Shown here one piece after another: positions 17,982 to 26,233 of a stretch of DNA of 64,000 bases. Under the pieces are notes generated by a model. The model ran no database searches, was not told the DNA's origin, and worked only from the letters and a program-made list of their open reading frames with translations. How positions within the stretch are numbered: the stretch's first letter is position 1; every line of letters starts with the position of its first letter. The stretch lies in the NCBI RefSeq assembly GCF_050483325.1, contig NZ_JBCMYF010000017.1, forward strand, positions 62,001-126,000, in the 5' to 3' direction. The stretch comes from Bacillus_P idriensis_A. Its GTDB lineage: Bacteria; Bacillota; Bacilli; Bacillales; Bacillaceae. Both the position numbers and the translations under genes were made by a program.

Positions 17982-19043
17982 ATGAAGCTTGAGAAAATGA
18001 GAAACAGATTAAAAGAACTTGATGTAGATGGAATTCTTATTACGAGCACCTACAACCGCCGTTACATGACAGGCTTTACGGGATCTTCCGGTGTAGCGGT
18101 CATCACTGACTCGCATGCTGTTTTTATTACAGATTTCAGATACACTGAGCAGGCAGCGACACAAATTGAAGGTTTTGAGATTGTTCAGCATAAAGGACCG
18201 ATTCTTGAAGAAGTGGCAGCCCAAGCCGCAAAGTTGTCGATTAACCGCCTTGGTTTTGAGCAGGATGATCTTTCTTTCGCTTCATACTCTGCTTATAAGG
18301 CTGAATTAAAAGGGATTGAGTTTATTCCCGTCTCCGGTGCTGTAGAAAAGTTACGCTTGATTAAGTCTGCAGCAGAGATTAAGATATTAAAGGAAGCTGC
18401 GGAGATTGCAGATGCTGCATTTAAGCACATTTTGACAGTTATTCGACCAGGAATGAAGGAAATTGAGGTCGCGAATGAACTTGAATTTTTCATGCGAAAA
18501 CAAGGCGCTGTTTCTTCTTCATTCGATATTATTGCTGCATCAGGATATCGCTCTGCGCTGCCGCACGGTGTAGCAAGTGAAAAAGAAATTGAAAAAGGCG
18601 ATTTTTTAACACTTGATTTTGGTGCATACTACAAAGGATATTGTTCAGATATTACAAGAACGATTGCGGTGGGAGATCCAAGTGATGAGCTGAAGAAGAT
18701 TTATTCCATTGTACTCGAAGCACAGCTGCGGGGAATGAATGGGATAAAAGCAGGAATGACGGGAAAAGAAGCAGATGCTCTTACAAGAGACTACATTGCA
18801 GAAAACGGCTACGGTGAATATTTCGGCCATTCAACTGGCCATGGTCTTGGCATGGAAGTTCATGAGGGCCCGTCACTGTCTGTCAAATCTGAAACAGTAC
18901 TTGAACCCGGCATGATCGTAACTGTCGAGCCTGGAATTTATATACCAAATCTTGGCGGGGTGCGCATCGAGGATGATACAGTGGTTAAAGAAGACGGTAA
19001 TGAATCACTGACACACTCCCCAAAAGAGCTTATTATTTTATAA
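17982..19043 (+). CDS. papA: Xaa-Pro dipeptidase/aminopeptidase PapA
   Basis: A 353-residue M24-family metallopeptidase that removes residues before proline. An N-terminal creatinase-like domain (1-125) precedes a pita-bread domain with all five metal ligands: Asp in LDFGAYYKG, Asp in YCSDITRT, His in HSTGHGLGMEVHEG, Glu in VEPGIYI and Glu in GVRIEDD. Start at 17982 (MKLEKMRNRL) follows a GGGGGAGAAATAAG site directly after aroQ; the frame is open upstream within aroQ. efp follows after 51 bases. Confidence 0.94.
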   Translation: MKLEKMRNRLKELDVDGILITSTYNRRYMTGFTGSSGVAVITDSHAVFITDFRYTEQAATQIEGFEIVQHKGPILEEVAAQAAKLSINRLGFEQDDLSFASYSAYKAELKGIEFIPVSGAVEKLRLIKSAAEIKILKEAAEIADAAFKHILTVIRPGMKEIEVANELEFFMRKQGAVSSSFDIIAASGYRSALPHGVASEKEIEKGDFLTLDFGAYYKGYCSDITRTIAVGDPSDELKKIYSIVLEAQLRGMNGIKAGMTGKEADALTRDYIAENGYGEYFGHSTGHGLGMEVHEGPSLSVKSETVLEPGMIVTVEPGIYIPNLGGVRIEDDTVVKEDGNESLTHSPKELIIL

Positions 19044-19094
19044 TAAAAGCTTCCAAACCATTAATAAAGCAGCATTTACATAGGAGGAACATAA

Positions 19095-19652
19095 ATGATT
19101 TCAGTAAATGATTTTCGTACAGGCTTAACAATTGAAGTAGATAATGGCATTTGGCGCGTAATGGATTTCCAGCACGTAAAGCCAGGTAAAGGAGCAGCAT
19201 TCGTACGCTCCAAGCTTCGCAACCTGCGTACAGGAGCTGTTCAGGAAAAAACATTCCGCGCAGGTGAAAAAGTGGCGAAAGCTCAAATTGAGAACCGCAA
19301 AATGCAATATCTTTATGCAAACGGAGATCTGCACGTTTTCATGGATAACGAATCATACGATCAAGTGGAACTTCCGGAAGCATCTATTGAATACGAATTG
19401 AAGTTTTTAAAAGAAAACATGGAAGTGTCCATCATGATGTTTGGAAGCGAAACACTTGGAGTTGAACTTCCAAACACAGTTGAACTCGAAGTTATTGAGA
19501 CGGAGCCTGGCATTAAAGGCGATACTGCTTCAGGCGGAACGAAGCCTGCAAAAGTGCAGACCGGACTGGTTGTAAACGTTCCTTTCTTTGTAAATGAAGG
19601 AGACGTTCTTATTGTTAATACTACTGACAGCTCATACGTTTCAAGAGCATAG
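19095..19652 (+). CDS. efp: Elongation factor P
   Basis: A 185-residue translation factor that rescues ribosomes stalled at polyproline. MISVNDFRTGLTIEV at the start; the modification loop HVKPGKGAAFVR carries the conserved lysine at residue 32, which in Bacillus is 5-aminopentanolylated. KOW, central OB and C-terminal S1-like domains are full length. TAGGAGG before the ATG. Neighbour of papA, a common Bacillus arrangement. Confidence 0.98.
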   Translation: MISVNDFRTGLTIEVDNGIWRVMDFQHVKPGKGAAFVRSKLRNLRTGAVQEKTFRAGEKVAKAQIENRKMQYLYANGDLHVFMDNESYDQVELPEASIEYELKFLKENMEVSIMMFGSETLGVELPNTVELEVIETEPGIKGDTASGGTKPAKVQTGLVVNVPFFVNEGDVLIVNTTDSSYVSRA

Positions 19653-19657
19653 TCATG

Positions 19658-19688
19658 AAAAACTCCATCTTTTCAGATGGAGTTTTTT
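19658..19688. terminator. Bidirectional terminator between efp and the 58-codon gene
   Basis: AAAACTCCATCT (19659-19670) and AGATGGAGTTTT (19675-19686), a 12-bp perfect stem with a 4-base loop. The stop codon of the opposite-strand small gene lies in the loop. Confidence 0.9.
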
Positions 19689-19849
19689 GTATCCTCTAAT
19701 AGTGGCTGCGTCCGGAAGGCTTTTCCCTTATCCTCTTTCTTTTTACCCGCTCTGAAAAGAAGTGCTGCCGGTATGAAAATATAAATCATCATTCCAATGA
19801 ACCATTGTAAATAGTTATATAATTCATAAGCTTCCACTCCAAATCCCAT
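19673..19849 (-). CDS. Small single-pass membrane protein, unrecognised
   Basis: A 58-residue reading frame starting at ATG 19849, with GGGGG 7-8 bases upstream (AAAGGGGGATGTGTC). The product has one hydrophobic segment (WFIGMMIYIFIPAALLF, residues 16-32) followed by a positively charged tail (RAGKKKEDKGK), as expected for a small membrane protein with its C-terminus inside. I do not recognise a family. It fills most of the gap between efp and yqhV, and its stop lies in the shared terminator. Gene-like features are the ribosome site, the membrane segment and the snug fit. Confidence 0.6.
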   Translation of the reverse strand: MGFGVEAYELYNYLQWFIGMMIYIFIPAALLFRAGKKKEDKGKAFRTQPLLEDTKNSI

Positions 19850-19966
19850 GACACATCCCCCTTTCTACCTATTATTATTAAATCTGAAAATTCTGTCAAG
19901 TATTCTTTTTGTCTATTTAGCCTCCGTTCTTCATAGGTTTTAGTAATAACCATGGAGGAGGACAAG

Positions 19967-20248
19967 ATGAAACACTACCTCGCTAATTTAGATCCGGCAG
20001 TAAGATCAATGGCTCTTTTAAGATTATTATCCGCAAGCATTGAAATGACGGCAGCTATATTAATGCTCGTCTTTAACGATGTGCGCAAAGCTGTATTAAT
20101 TAATTCCATGCTTGCCATCGTTGGCCCGATTATTTTTATTTTAACCATGACTATAGGAATCTTTCAGATTGCAGAGCAGCTTTCATATGCAAAACTGATT
20201 TTTATCGCAATAGGGGTGTCATTTATATTAATTGGCGTCTATAAGTAA
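19967..20248 (+). CDS. yqhV: YqhV family membrane protein
   Basis: A 93-residue protein with two or three hydrophobic segments (about 22-40, 45-67, 73-92). It matches YqhV in size and place, directly before spoIIIAA. The ATG at 19967 (MKHYLANLDP) is preferred since the GGAGGAGG ribosome site lies between it and the upstream ATG. Known only as a small protein next to the spoIIIA operon; its function is unclear. Confidence 0.85.
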   Translation: MKHYLANLDPAVRSMALLRLLSASIEMTAAILMLVFNDVRKAVLINSMLAIVGPIIFILTMTIGIFQIAEQLSYAKLIFIAIGVSFILIGVYK

Positions 20249-20257
20249 CATAAGAAG

Positions 20258-20285
20258 TCATATTGTGTCCAAGCCTGCATAAACA
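20258..20285 (+). promoter_or_regulatory. Candidate sigma-E promoter of the spoIIIA operon
   Basis: TCATATT (20258-20264) fits the sigma-E -35 pattern KMATATT. CATAAACA (20278-20285) partly fits the -10 CATACAMT. The spacer is 13 bases. spoIIIA is transcribed by sigma-E in the mother cell in B. subtilis. Confidence 0.5.
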
Positions 20286-20321
20286 TTAGAGTATCAAGAG
20301 ACCATGCAAGGAGGAAGCCAG

Positions 20322-21242
20322 TTGAACGAGATTACAGAGATGCTTCCTGAAACCATAAGAAAACACGTGCAGAATCTGCCGCGGGAAGCGCTTGAAAAAA
20401 TCGAAGAGATCCGCATCAGGATTTTGAAAAGAGTAGAAATTGTAGTAGCAGGAGAACCATTTTTTCTGCCTTGCGAGGCTACTTATCAAGACGGAATATC
20501 TCTTTTAAATGAGCTGAGCCAATACTCGATCTATACGCTTGAAGAGGAGCTGAAGCGAGGCTTTATTACGATTCAGGGCGGTCACCGCGTGGGATTGTCA
20601 GGGCGTGTTATTACAGAAAACGGCGCTGTGAAAGCCATTCGAAATGTAACATCCTTTAATATTCGAGTGGCAAAACAGAAAAAGGGCATTGCTGAACCTT
20701 TTATTTCCAGCATCTATCATAATACTTGGATGAATACCATGATTATCGGTCCCCCTCAAACAGGAAAAACAACTCTTCTTCGTGATTTTGCAAGAGTTAT
20801 GAGTACAGGAACAGGCAGTATTCCTTCGATAAAAGTAGGAATTGTGGATGAGCGGTCAGAAATTGCAGGCTGCATCAATGGAATTCCCCAGCATGATTTC
20901 GGGGATAGAGTGGACGTGCTTGATGCTTGTCCGAAAGCAGAAGGAATGATGATGATGATCAGGTCGATGAGTCCGGATGTTCTGGTTGTGGATGAGGCAG
21001 GCAGGATGGAAGATACAGAAGCGATTTTGGAGGCCGTTCATGCAGGAGTAGGGCTTTTCATATCCGTTCACGGCTATTCGCTTGACGACGTCATTTCACG
21101 TCCCACAATAAAGCCTTTGGCAAAGCATGGCATCTTTAACCGGTATATTGAACTCTCAAGAACAAATGGTCCTGGGACGGTTCAAAGAATATTGGATGCT
21201 GATAGACGGCTGATACGAAATAAAGTGAGTATAACGTCATGA
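20322..21242 (+). CDS. spoIIIAA: Stage III sporulation protein AA, secretion-type ATPase
   Basis: A 306-residue ATPase of the mother cell, related to type II/IV secretion ATPases. Walker A is GPPQTGKTTLL near residue 145, and Walker B-like VLVVDEAGR near 225. Start is TTG at 20322 (NEITEMLPE), 7 bases after AAGGAGG; an ATG at 20304 precedes that site. First of eight genes that build the channel (feeding tube) between mother cell and forespore. It overlaps spoIIIAB by 4 bases. Confidence 0.95.
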   Translation: MNEITEMLPETIRKHVQNLPREALEKIEEIRIRILKRVEIVVAGEPFFLPCEATYQDGISLLNELSQYSIYTLEEELKRGFITIQGGHRVGLSGRVITENGAVKAIRNVTSFNIRVAKQKKGIAEPFISSIYHNTWMNTMIIGPPQTGKTTLLRDFARVMSTGTGSIPSIKVGIVDERSEIAGCINGIPQHDFGDRVDVLDACPKAEGMMMMIRSMSPDVLVVDEAGRMEDTEAILEAVHAGVGLFISVHGYSLDDVISRPTIKPLAKHGIFNRYIELSRTNGPGTVQRILDADRRLIRNKVSITS

Positions 21243-21754
21243 TAAAAATACTTGGAGCTGTATTTATTTTGCTTGCGACTACTTGGACAGGGTTTGAAGT
21301 GGCGAAACACATAAGTGAGCGTCCGCGGCAGCTAAGGCAGCTCAAGGTTGCTCTCCAGGCACTTGAGGCAGAAATTATGTATGCGCACACACCTCTCAAA
21401 GAAGCGGCAGCCACTTTATCAAAACAGATGCCAAAGCCGCTCTCCTGGTTTTTCGAAGAGTTTTCAAAACGATTATCCGCAGGGCATACAAGTGTGAAGG
21501 CAGCCTGGGAAAATAGCCTGCAGGAAGTTTGGCGGATGACGGCATTTAAGCAGGGAGAATATGAAATTTTAAAGCAATTTGGAGAGACGCTCGGACAGCA
21601 CGACACAGTATCGCAGCAAAAACATATTCGCCTGACTTTAACCCATCTTGAACGAGAAGAAGCGGATGCTCTTGATAAACAAAGCCGCTATGAAACAATG
21701 CTGAAAAGCTTAGGTTTTTTATCTGGATTATTGCTCGTTATTTTATTGATGTAG
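21239..21754 (+). CDS. spoIIIAB: Stage III sporulation protein AB
   Basis: A 171-residue protein with a membrane segment at each end (residues 4-18 and 155-171) and a helical domain between, resembling GspF-type platform proteins. Part of the SpoIIIA-SpoIIQ channel. The ATG overlaps the stop of spoIIIAA. Confidence 0.93.
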   Translation: MIKILGAVFILLATTWTGFEVAKHISERPRQLRQLKVALQALEAEIMYAHTPLKEAAATLSKQMPKPLSWFFEEFSKRLSAGHTSVKAAWENSLQEVWRMTAFKQGEYEILKQFGETLGQHDTVSQQKHIRLTLTHLEREEADALDKQSRYETMLKSLGFLSGLLLVILLM

Positions 21755-21775
21755 CAGTCAGGAGGATTTCATGAA

Positions 21776-21982
21776 ATGGGAGTAGATGTAAATATCATTT
21801 TTCAAATAGCTGGAATTGGAATAGTCGTAGCATTTCTTCACACCATACTTGATCAAATGGGAAAGAAAGAGTATGCACAATGGGTTACATTGCTTGGGTT
21901 TATCTACATTCTGTTCATGGTTGCTTCCATAGTTGAAGATCTGTTCCAAAAAATAAAATCAGTCTTCCTCTTTCAGGGTTAG
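21776..21982 (+). CDS. spoIIIAC: Stage III sporulation protein AC
   Basis: A 68-residue membrane protein with two hydrophobic segments (4-24, 36-56), nearly identical to B. subtilis SpoIIIAC (MGVDVNIIFQIAG at the start). AGGAGG lies upstream. An ATG five bases earlier is out of frame. Confidence 0.95.
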   Translation: MGVDVNIIFQIAGIGIVVAFLHTILDQMGKKEYAQWVTLLGFIYILFMVASIVEDLFQKIKSVFLFQG

Positions 21983-21994
21983 GGGGGATTATCG

Positions 21995-22384
21995 ATTGAA
22001 ATTATCCAGATTGTCGGACTTGGCTTAGTGGCCACTTTTCTCGCATTAATCGTAAAAGAACAAAAGCCGACATATGCATTTATGCTTGTAGTATTTGTCG
22101 GCTGCGTCATTTTTCTATTTCTGGTCGATCAGGTTTCACAGATTATCACGATGATTGAAAAAATAGCCTTAAATGCAAATATTAATATGATGTATGTAGA
22201 AACCATCTTAAAAATAATCGGAATCGCCTATATTGCAGAGTTTGGAGCTCAGATTACAAAAGATGCCGGTCAGGGCGCCATTGCCTCGAAAATTGAGCTT
22301 GGCGGAAAAATATTGATACTTGCCATGGCAGTGCCTATATTAACTGTCATTATTGAAACCATAATCAGCTTAATACCGGCTTAA
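21995..22384 (+). CDS. spoIIIAD: Stage III sporulation protein AD with ATT start
   Basis: A 129-residue membrane protein (three or four hydrophobic segments). Codons at 21995 onward read I/M-EIIQIVGLGLVATFL, matching the family N-terminus (relatives begin MEIIQIVG or MQIDIVQIVG). The frame is closed by TAG at 21980 and contains no ATG, GTG or TTG before GTG 22028, which would cut off the first membrane segment. AGGGGGG at 21981-21987 is ideally placed, 7 bases before ATT 21995. I therefore infer ATT initiation. Operon partner of spoIIIAC and AE. Confidence 0.85.
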   Translation: MEIIQIVGLGLVATFLALIVKEQKPTYAFMLVVFVGCVIFLFLVDQVSQIITMIEKIALNANINMMYVETILKIIGIAYIAEFGAQITKDAGQGAIASKIELGGKILILAMAVPILTVIIETIISLIPA

Positions 22385-22410
22385 TAGCGGGGCTTAAAGG
22401 GGTGAGTAAA

Positions 22411-23580
22411 ATGAAAAAAGGAATCATTGCTATTTTTTTTCTTTTCTTTTTTTCTTTTCCAGTGATTGTACAAGCTTCTCCCCCTCCACAGCAGCAGGAC
22501 TTGATTGATCAGCAAATAGACAAGCTCGGAATTCAGGAAATTAAAAAATTCTGGGATGACATTATGACAGAGTATGGAGGGTATCTTCCGGAGAGTCAAA
22601 AGGGAAGTTTGCTTCAATTTTTAAATGGAGAAAAGGAATTGTCGTTCCAGGAATGGTCAAAAGCGTTTTTGAAATATATTTTTCATGAGATCATTGCAAA
22701 CGGCAAATTGCTCGGAACGCTGATTCTTCTGACGATTTTCAGCATGCTTCTGCAGCTGCTTCAGGATGCATTCAGCCAAAGTACGGTAAGCAAAGTAGCA
22801 TATGCGCTTGTCTATATGGTGCTGATGATTATCGCTCTTAATAGTTTTCACATAGCAATTGAATACACAGTTGAAGCGATACAGACGATGACAAGCTTTA
22901 TTTTGGCTCTGATTCCCCTGCTGCTTGCGCTCATGGCGGCTTCAGGCGGCCTGATCTCAGCAGCATTTTTCCATCCGGTCATCCTCTTCCTTATGAACAC
23001 AAGCGGAGTATTGATTGAGAAAATCGTTCTGCCGCTGTTATTCCTTTCTGCTCTGTTAAGCATCGTAAGTACATTGACAGACCAATACAAAGTGACCCAG
23101 CTTGCACAGCTGCTGCGCAACATAAGTATTGGCCTGCTCGGAACGTTTTTAACTGTCTTTCTCAGTGTCATCTCTGTTCAGGGAGCATCTGCCGCCGTAT
23201 CTGACGGTATGGCGATTCGTACAGCTAAATTTGTCACAGGCAACTTTATTCCGGTGCTTGGCAGAATGTTCACCGATGCAACCGATACAGTCATAAGTGC
23301 TTCAGTCCTTTTAAAGAATACAGTCGGGATTATCGGTGTTGCGATCCTGCTTTTTATCGCAGCGTTTCCTGCGATAAAGGTTTTGACACTTGCCTTTATC
23401 TATAAATTTACGGCTGCCCTGCTGCAGCCGCTCGGCGGAGGCCCGATTATCAAGTGCCTCGACATCATCAGTAAAAGCGTGATTTATATTTTTGCCGCAC
23501 TTGCCATTGTTTCTTTGATGTTTTTCTTAAGCATTACAGTCATTATTGCTGCCGGAAATATTACCATGATGGTTCGATAG
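22411..23580 (+). CDS. spoIIIAE: Stage III sporulation protein AE
   Basis: A 389-residue polytopic membrane protein. It starts with a signal-like segment (GIIAIFFLFFFSFPVIVQA, ending near residue 23), then an extracytoplasmic region, then about six to seven membrane segments. ATG 22411 is preferred because AAAGGGG precedes it; a GTG at 22402 overlaps that site. Channel component in the mother-cell membrane. Confidence 0.94.
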   Translation: MKKGIIAIFFLFFFSFPVIVQASPPPQQQDLIDQQIDKLGIQEIKKFWDDIMTEYGGYLPESQKGSLLQFLNGEKELSFQEWSKAFLKYIFHEIIANGKLLGTLILLTIFSMLLQLLQDAFSQSTVSKVAYALVYMVLMIIALNSFHIAIEYTVEAIQTMTSFILALIPLLLALMAASGGLISAAFFHPVILFLMNTSGVLIEKIVLPLLFLSALLSIVSTLTDQYKVTQLAQLLRNISIGLLGTFLTVFLSVISVQGASAAVSDGMAIRTAKFVTGNFIPVLGRMFTDATDTVISASVLLKNTVGIIGVAILLFIAAFPAIKVLTLAFIYKFTAALLQPLGGGPIIKCLDIISKSVIYIFAALAIVSLMFFLSITVIIAAGNITMMVR

Positions 23581-23591
23581 GAGGATGAGGC

Positions 23592-24224
23592 ATGTCTTTT
23601 TTAACAGAATGGATAGCGAATATCATTCTATTTATTATGCTTGCTGTCATCCTTGATTTGCTGCTGCCGAATTCGGCCATGCAAAAATACGCAAAGATGG
23701 TCATCAGTCTTCTGCTTATCGTCATCATTCTCACACCGATCTTCAAATTATTATCGGCTGACATCAATACGCTTGTATCAGATGTTCAAATGGAGTCTCC
23801 CACAAAAGAAGAAGAAATAAAAAAAATGATAGATTTGCAAAAAAAAGAAATACAAGCTTCCAATGATGCATATATTTTAAAAAACATGGCTGTCCAATTA
23901 AAATCACAGGCAAAAGAGGAGCTGGTGCAAAGCTATGATGTATCGATTAAAGATATCTCTCTATCTGTAGAAGAACCATTTGAAGAAATTCAAAAAAGTC
24001 TTCAGGGCATAGAGGTGATACTTGTTGCAGAGGAAGCAGAATCCGAAGCAGTTGAAACCATTCAGCCAGTTATTCTTGGTGCGGAGGAAACAGATGAAAC
24101 TGAAAAAGAAAATCAAATCAGGCAGGCATCAGAGATTAAATCATACCTGGCTAATATCTGGGAAGTTGACCCTGATAAGATTTCCTTGAAAATGGAAGGA
24201 GGGGAGGGCAGCACAGATGAGTAA
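23592..24224 (+). CDS. spoIIIAF: Stage III sporulation protein AF
   Basis: A 210-residue protein with two N-terminal membrane segments (about 7-27 and 33-55) and a soluble, glutamate-rich domain that folds as a ring-building motif in the family. It overlaps spoIIIAG by 8 bases. GGAGGATGAGGC lies upstream. Confidence 0.93.
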   Translation: MSFLTEWIANIILFIMLAVILDLLLPNSAMQKYAKMVISLLLIVIILTPIFKLLSADINTLVSDVQMESPTKEEEIKKMIDLQKKEIQASNDAYILKNMAVQLKSQAKEELVQSYDVSIKDISLSVEEPFEEIQKSLQGIEVILVAEEAESEAVETIQPVILGAEETDETEKENQIRQASEIKSYLANIWEVDPDKISLKMEGGEGSTDE

Positions 24225-24870
24225 TCCAAAGAATCTGTTTGAAAAGCTAAAAAGCATGATGAAAATTGAAAACGGCAAAAAACCATCTAAGTATCACTAT
24301 GTTCTGATCGTTTTGGCAATCGGAATAGGTTTTATGCTTATCAGCAACCTTTTCACGAATGAGGCAAGTTTGCCGAAGGTGTCGCAAGTATCCGGTCTGA
24401 CATCAACAGCTTCAGGTGATGCCGATGTCTTTAAACCCTCTGAAGAAAGCGGGGGATCAGGGTCTATAGATAAATATGAGCAAGAATATGAGAATCAATT
24501 AAAAGAGGCGCTGGATTCAATGATCGGCATTGAAAATGCAATGGTTGTCGTCAATGTTGATGCCACATCAGAGCAAATTCTTGAAAAAAACAGCGTGTCA
24601 CAAAGCCAAACGACAGAAGAGACTGATCCTCAGGGAGGAAAGAGGACGGTCGAAGATGGTTCTACAGAAGAATCCGTTGTCATTATCCGAAAGGGAGAGC
24701 AGGAAACTCCAATCATCCTTCAGACAAAGAAACCGGAAATCAGGGGAGTGCTTGTTGTAGCTGCGGGTGCTGATAACATTCAAATAAAAAAATCAATTGT
24801 TGAAGCTGTAACGAGAGTGCTGGGAGTACCGAGCCACCGCGTTGCAGTTGCAGCTAAAAAAGGGAAATAA
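24217..24870 (+). CDS. spoIIIAG: Stage III sporulation protein AG
   Basis: A 217-residue protein with one membrane segment (about 25-45, YVLIVLAIGIGFMLISNLF) and an extracytoplasmic ring-building domain. SpoIIIAG forms the large central ring of the channel. The ATG lies inside the end of spoIIIAF, with GGAGGGGAGGG before it. Confidence 0.94.
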   Translation: MSNPKNLFEKLKSMMKIENGKKPSKYHYVLIVLAIGIGFMLISNLFTNEASLPKVSQVSGLTSTASGDADVFKPSEESGGSGSIDKYEQEYENQLKEALDSMIGIENAMVVVNVDATSEQILEKNSVSQSQTTEETDPQGGKRTVEDGSTEESVVIIRKGEQETPIILQTKKPEIRGVLVVAAGADNIQIKKSIVEAVTRVLGVPSHRVAVAAKKGK

Positions 24871-24884
24871 AGGAGGATTCACGA

Positions 24885-25472
24885 ATGATGCTGAAAAAAC
24901 AAACGGTTTGGTTATTAACGATGTTAAGTTTGGTTGTAGTCCTGTCAGTCTACTATATTACAACTCCCGAAGAAGTGAAAAATGATGTGGCATTGACTGG
25001 AGCAGAGGCTGAAAAAGGTGAAAAATCAGAAGCCGTGAAAGGGACAGAAAAGGAAAATGATAAAGGGGAAGTTACGATCGAGGAGGCTGAGGATGGAACT
25101 GTTGTATCGGTTTCAAACGATGAGCTTTTTGCTACCATGCGTCTGCAGCTTGAAGATGCGAGAAGTGCAAGAAAAGAAAGCTTAGAGGATATTGTTGCAA
25201 GCAAAGATGTAACAGCCGCTGAGAAAAGTGCCGCAAGAGATGAAATGAATGCAATTGATGAAGCGGTGGCCAATGAGGAAATACTTGAAACGTTCATAAA
25301 ATCCAATGGTTATGACGATGCTCTTGTCCGCATCGAAGGAGAGAAAGTGAAAGTAACGGTGAAAGCGAAAGAGAGCTCAGCATCTGAAGCAAACAAAATC
25401 ATTCAGCTTGTCAGCAGTGAAATGAAAGGCATGAAAGATGTAGCGGTTACATTGGAACCTTCTAATCAATAA
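24885..25472 (+). CDS. spoIIIAH: Stage III sporulation protein AH
   Basis: A 195-residue protein with one N-terminal membrane segment (about 7-25) and an extracytoplasmic YscJ/FliF-like ring-building domain (about 80-190) that binds forespore SpoIIQ. AAAGGAGG before tandem ATG codons. Last gene of the operon, followed by a hairpin. Confidence 0.94.
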   Translation: MMLKKQTVWLLTMLSLVVVLSVYYITTPEEVKNDVALTGAEAEKGEKSEAVKGTEKENDKGEVTIEEAEDGTVVSVSNDELFATMRLQLEDARSARKESLEDIVASKDVTAAEKSAARDEMNAIDEAVANEEILETFIKSNGYDDALVRIEGEKVKVTVKAKESSASEANKIIQLVSSEMKGMKDVAVTLEPSNQ

Positions 25473-25481
25473 ACAGCAACT

Positions 25482-25513
25482 TCCCTGTGTGTGTGCCACA
25501 CGGGGATTTTCTA
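25482..25513 (+). terminator. Terminator after spoIIIAH
   Basis: CCCTGTGTG (25483-25491) with CACACGGGG (25497-25505) and a short T-run. Confidence 0.65.
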
Positions 25514-25637
25514 TTTAATTGGTGTAAACGTTTCATATTTATTTGATTTACCTTATAATTTAAAGTAGTCTTACATATTAAGATCCTGTCCTCAGGAAAG
25601 AATTAATATTGAATTTCATGCATGACCTGTCGTAAGA

Positions 25638-25671
25638 TATAATAGGACTAAGTTTTAGTACTAGATATTAA
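25638..25671 (+). promoter_or_regulatory. accB promoter -10 and candidate FapR site
   Basis: A perfect TATAAT at 25638-25643 is followed by TTAGTACTAGATATTAA at 25655-25671, which agrees with the FapR operator TTAGTACCTAGTACTAA in 12 of 17 positions, including the left half-site TTAGTAC. It sits about where transcription would begin. The -35 is weak. Confidence 0.35.
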
Positions 25672-25724
25672 AACAAAAAAGATGGTCAAAAAATCATCAA
25701 GAATTTGAATAGGGGTGCCAGCAG

Positions 25725-26222
25725 ATGTTGAAGATACAAGAAATCAGAGAACTGATCAAACTTATTGACCAGTCTTCTATTGATGAATTTACTTATGAAC
25801 ATGAAGGATCAAAAATTAAATTAAAAAAACGTTTGGATGAATTAGAGAAAACTGCAAATCGCGTTACTTCAGTAGCGGCAGTCGAACAGAGCCAAAGCCC
25901 TGCTCCACAGGCTGCAGCAGCAATACAGGAAGTAAAAGAACAGCCTAAAAAAGAAGCAGAAGCTCCTGTGCAGGAGGAATCCTTACATAAAATCACGTCT
26001 CCAATGGTTGGAACGTTTTATGCTGCTTCTTCACCGGATACAGACGACTACGTAAAAATAGGATCAAAAATAACATCTGATTCAGTCGTTTGTATCGTTG
26101 AAGCCATGAAATTGTTTAATGAAATTGAAGCAGAAGTAAAAGGGGAAATTGTTGAGATTCTAGCTGAAAATGGTCAGCTTGTTGAATACGGTCAGCCATT
26201 ATTCCTTGTCAGACCAGAGTAA
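25725..26222 (+). CDS. accB: Biotin carboxyl carrier protein of acetyl-CoA carboxylase
   Basis: A 165-residue protein. An N-terminal helical region is followed by an Ala/Pro/Glu-rich linker (about 50-85) and a biotinyl domain with VEAMKLFNE, where the lysine carries biotin. It works with AccC to form malonyl-CoA for fatty acid synthesis. accC follows after 11 bases. Confidence 0.97.
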   Translation: MLKIQEIRELIKLIDQSSIDEFTYEHEGSKIKLKKRLDELEKTANRVTSVAAVEQSQSPAPQAAAAIQEVKEQPKKEAEAPVQEESLHKITSPMVGTFYAASSPDTDDYVKIGSKITSDSVVCIVEAMKLFNEIEAEVKGEIVEILAENGQLVEYGQPLFLVRPE

Positions 26223-26233
26223 GGAGAGAAACT

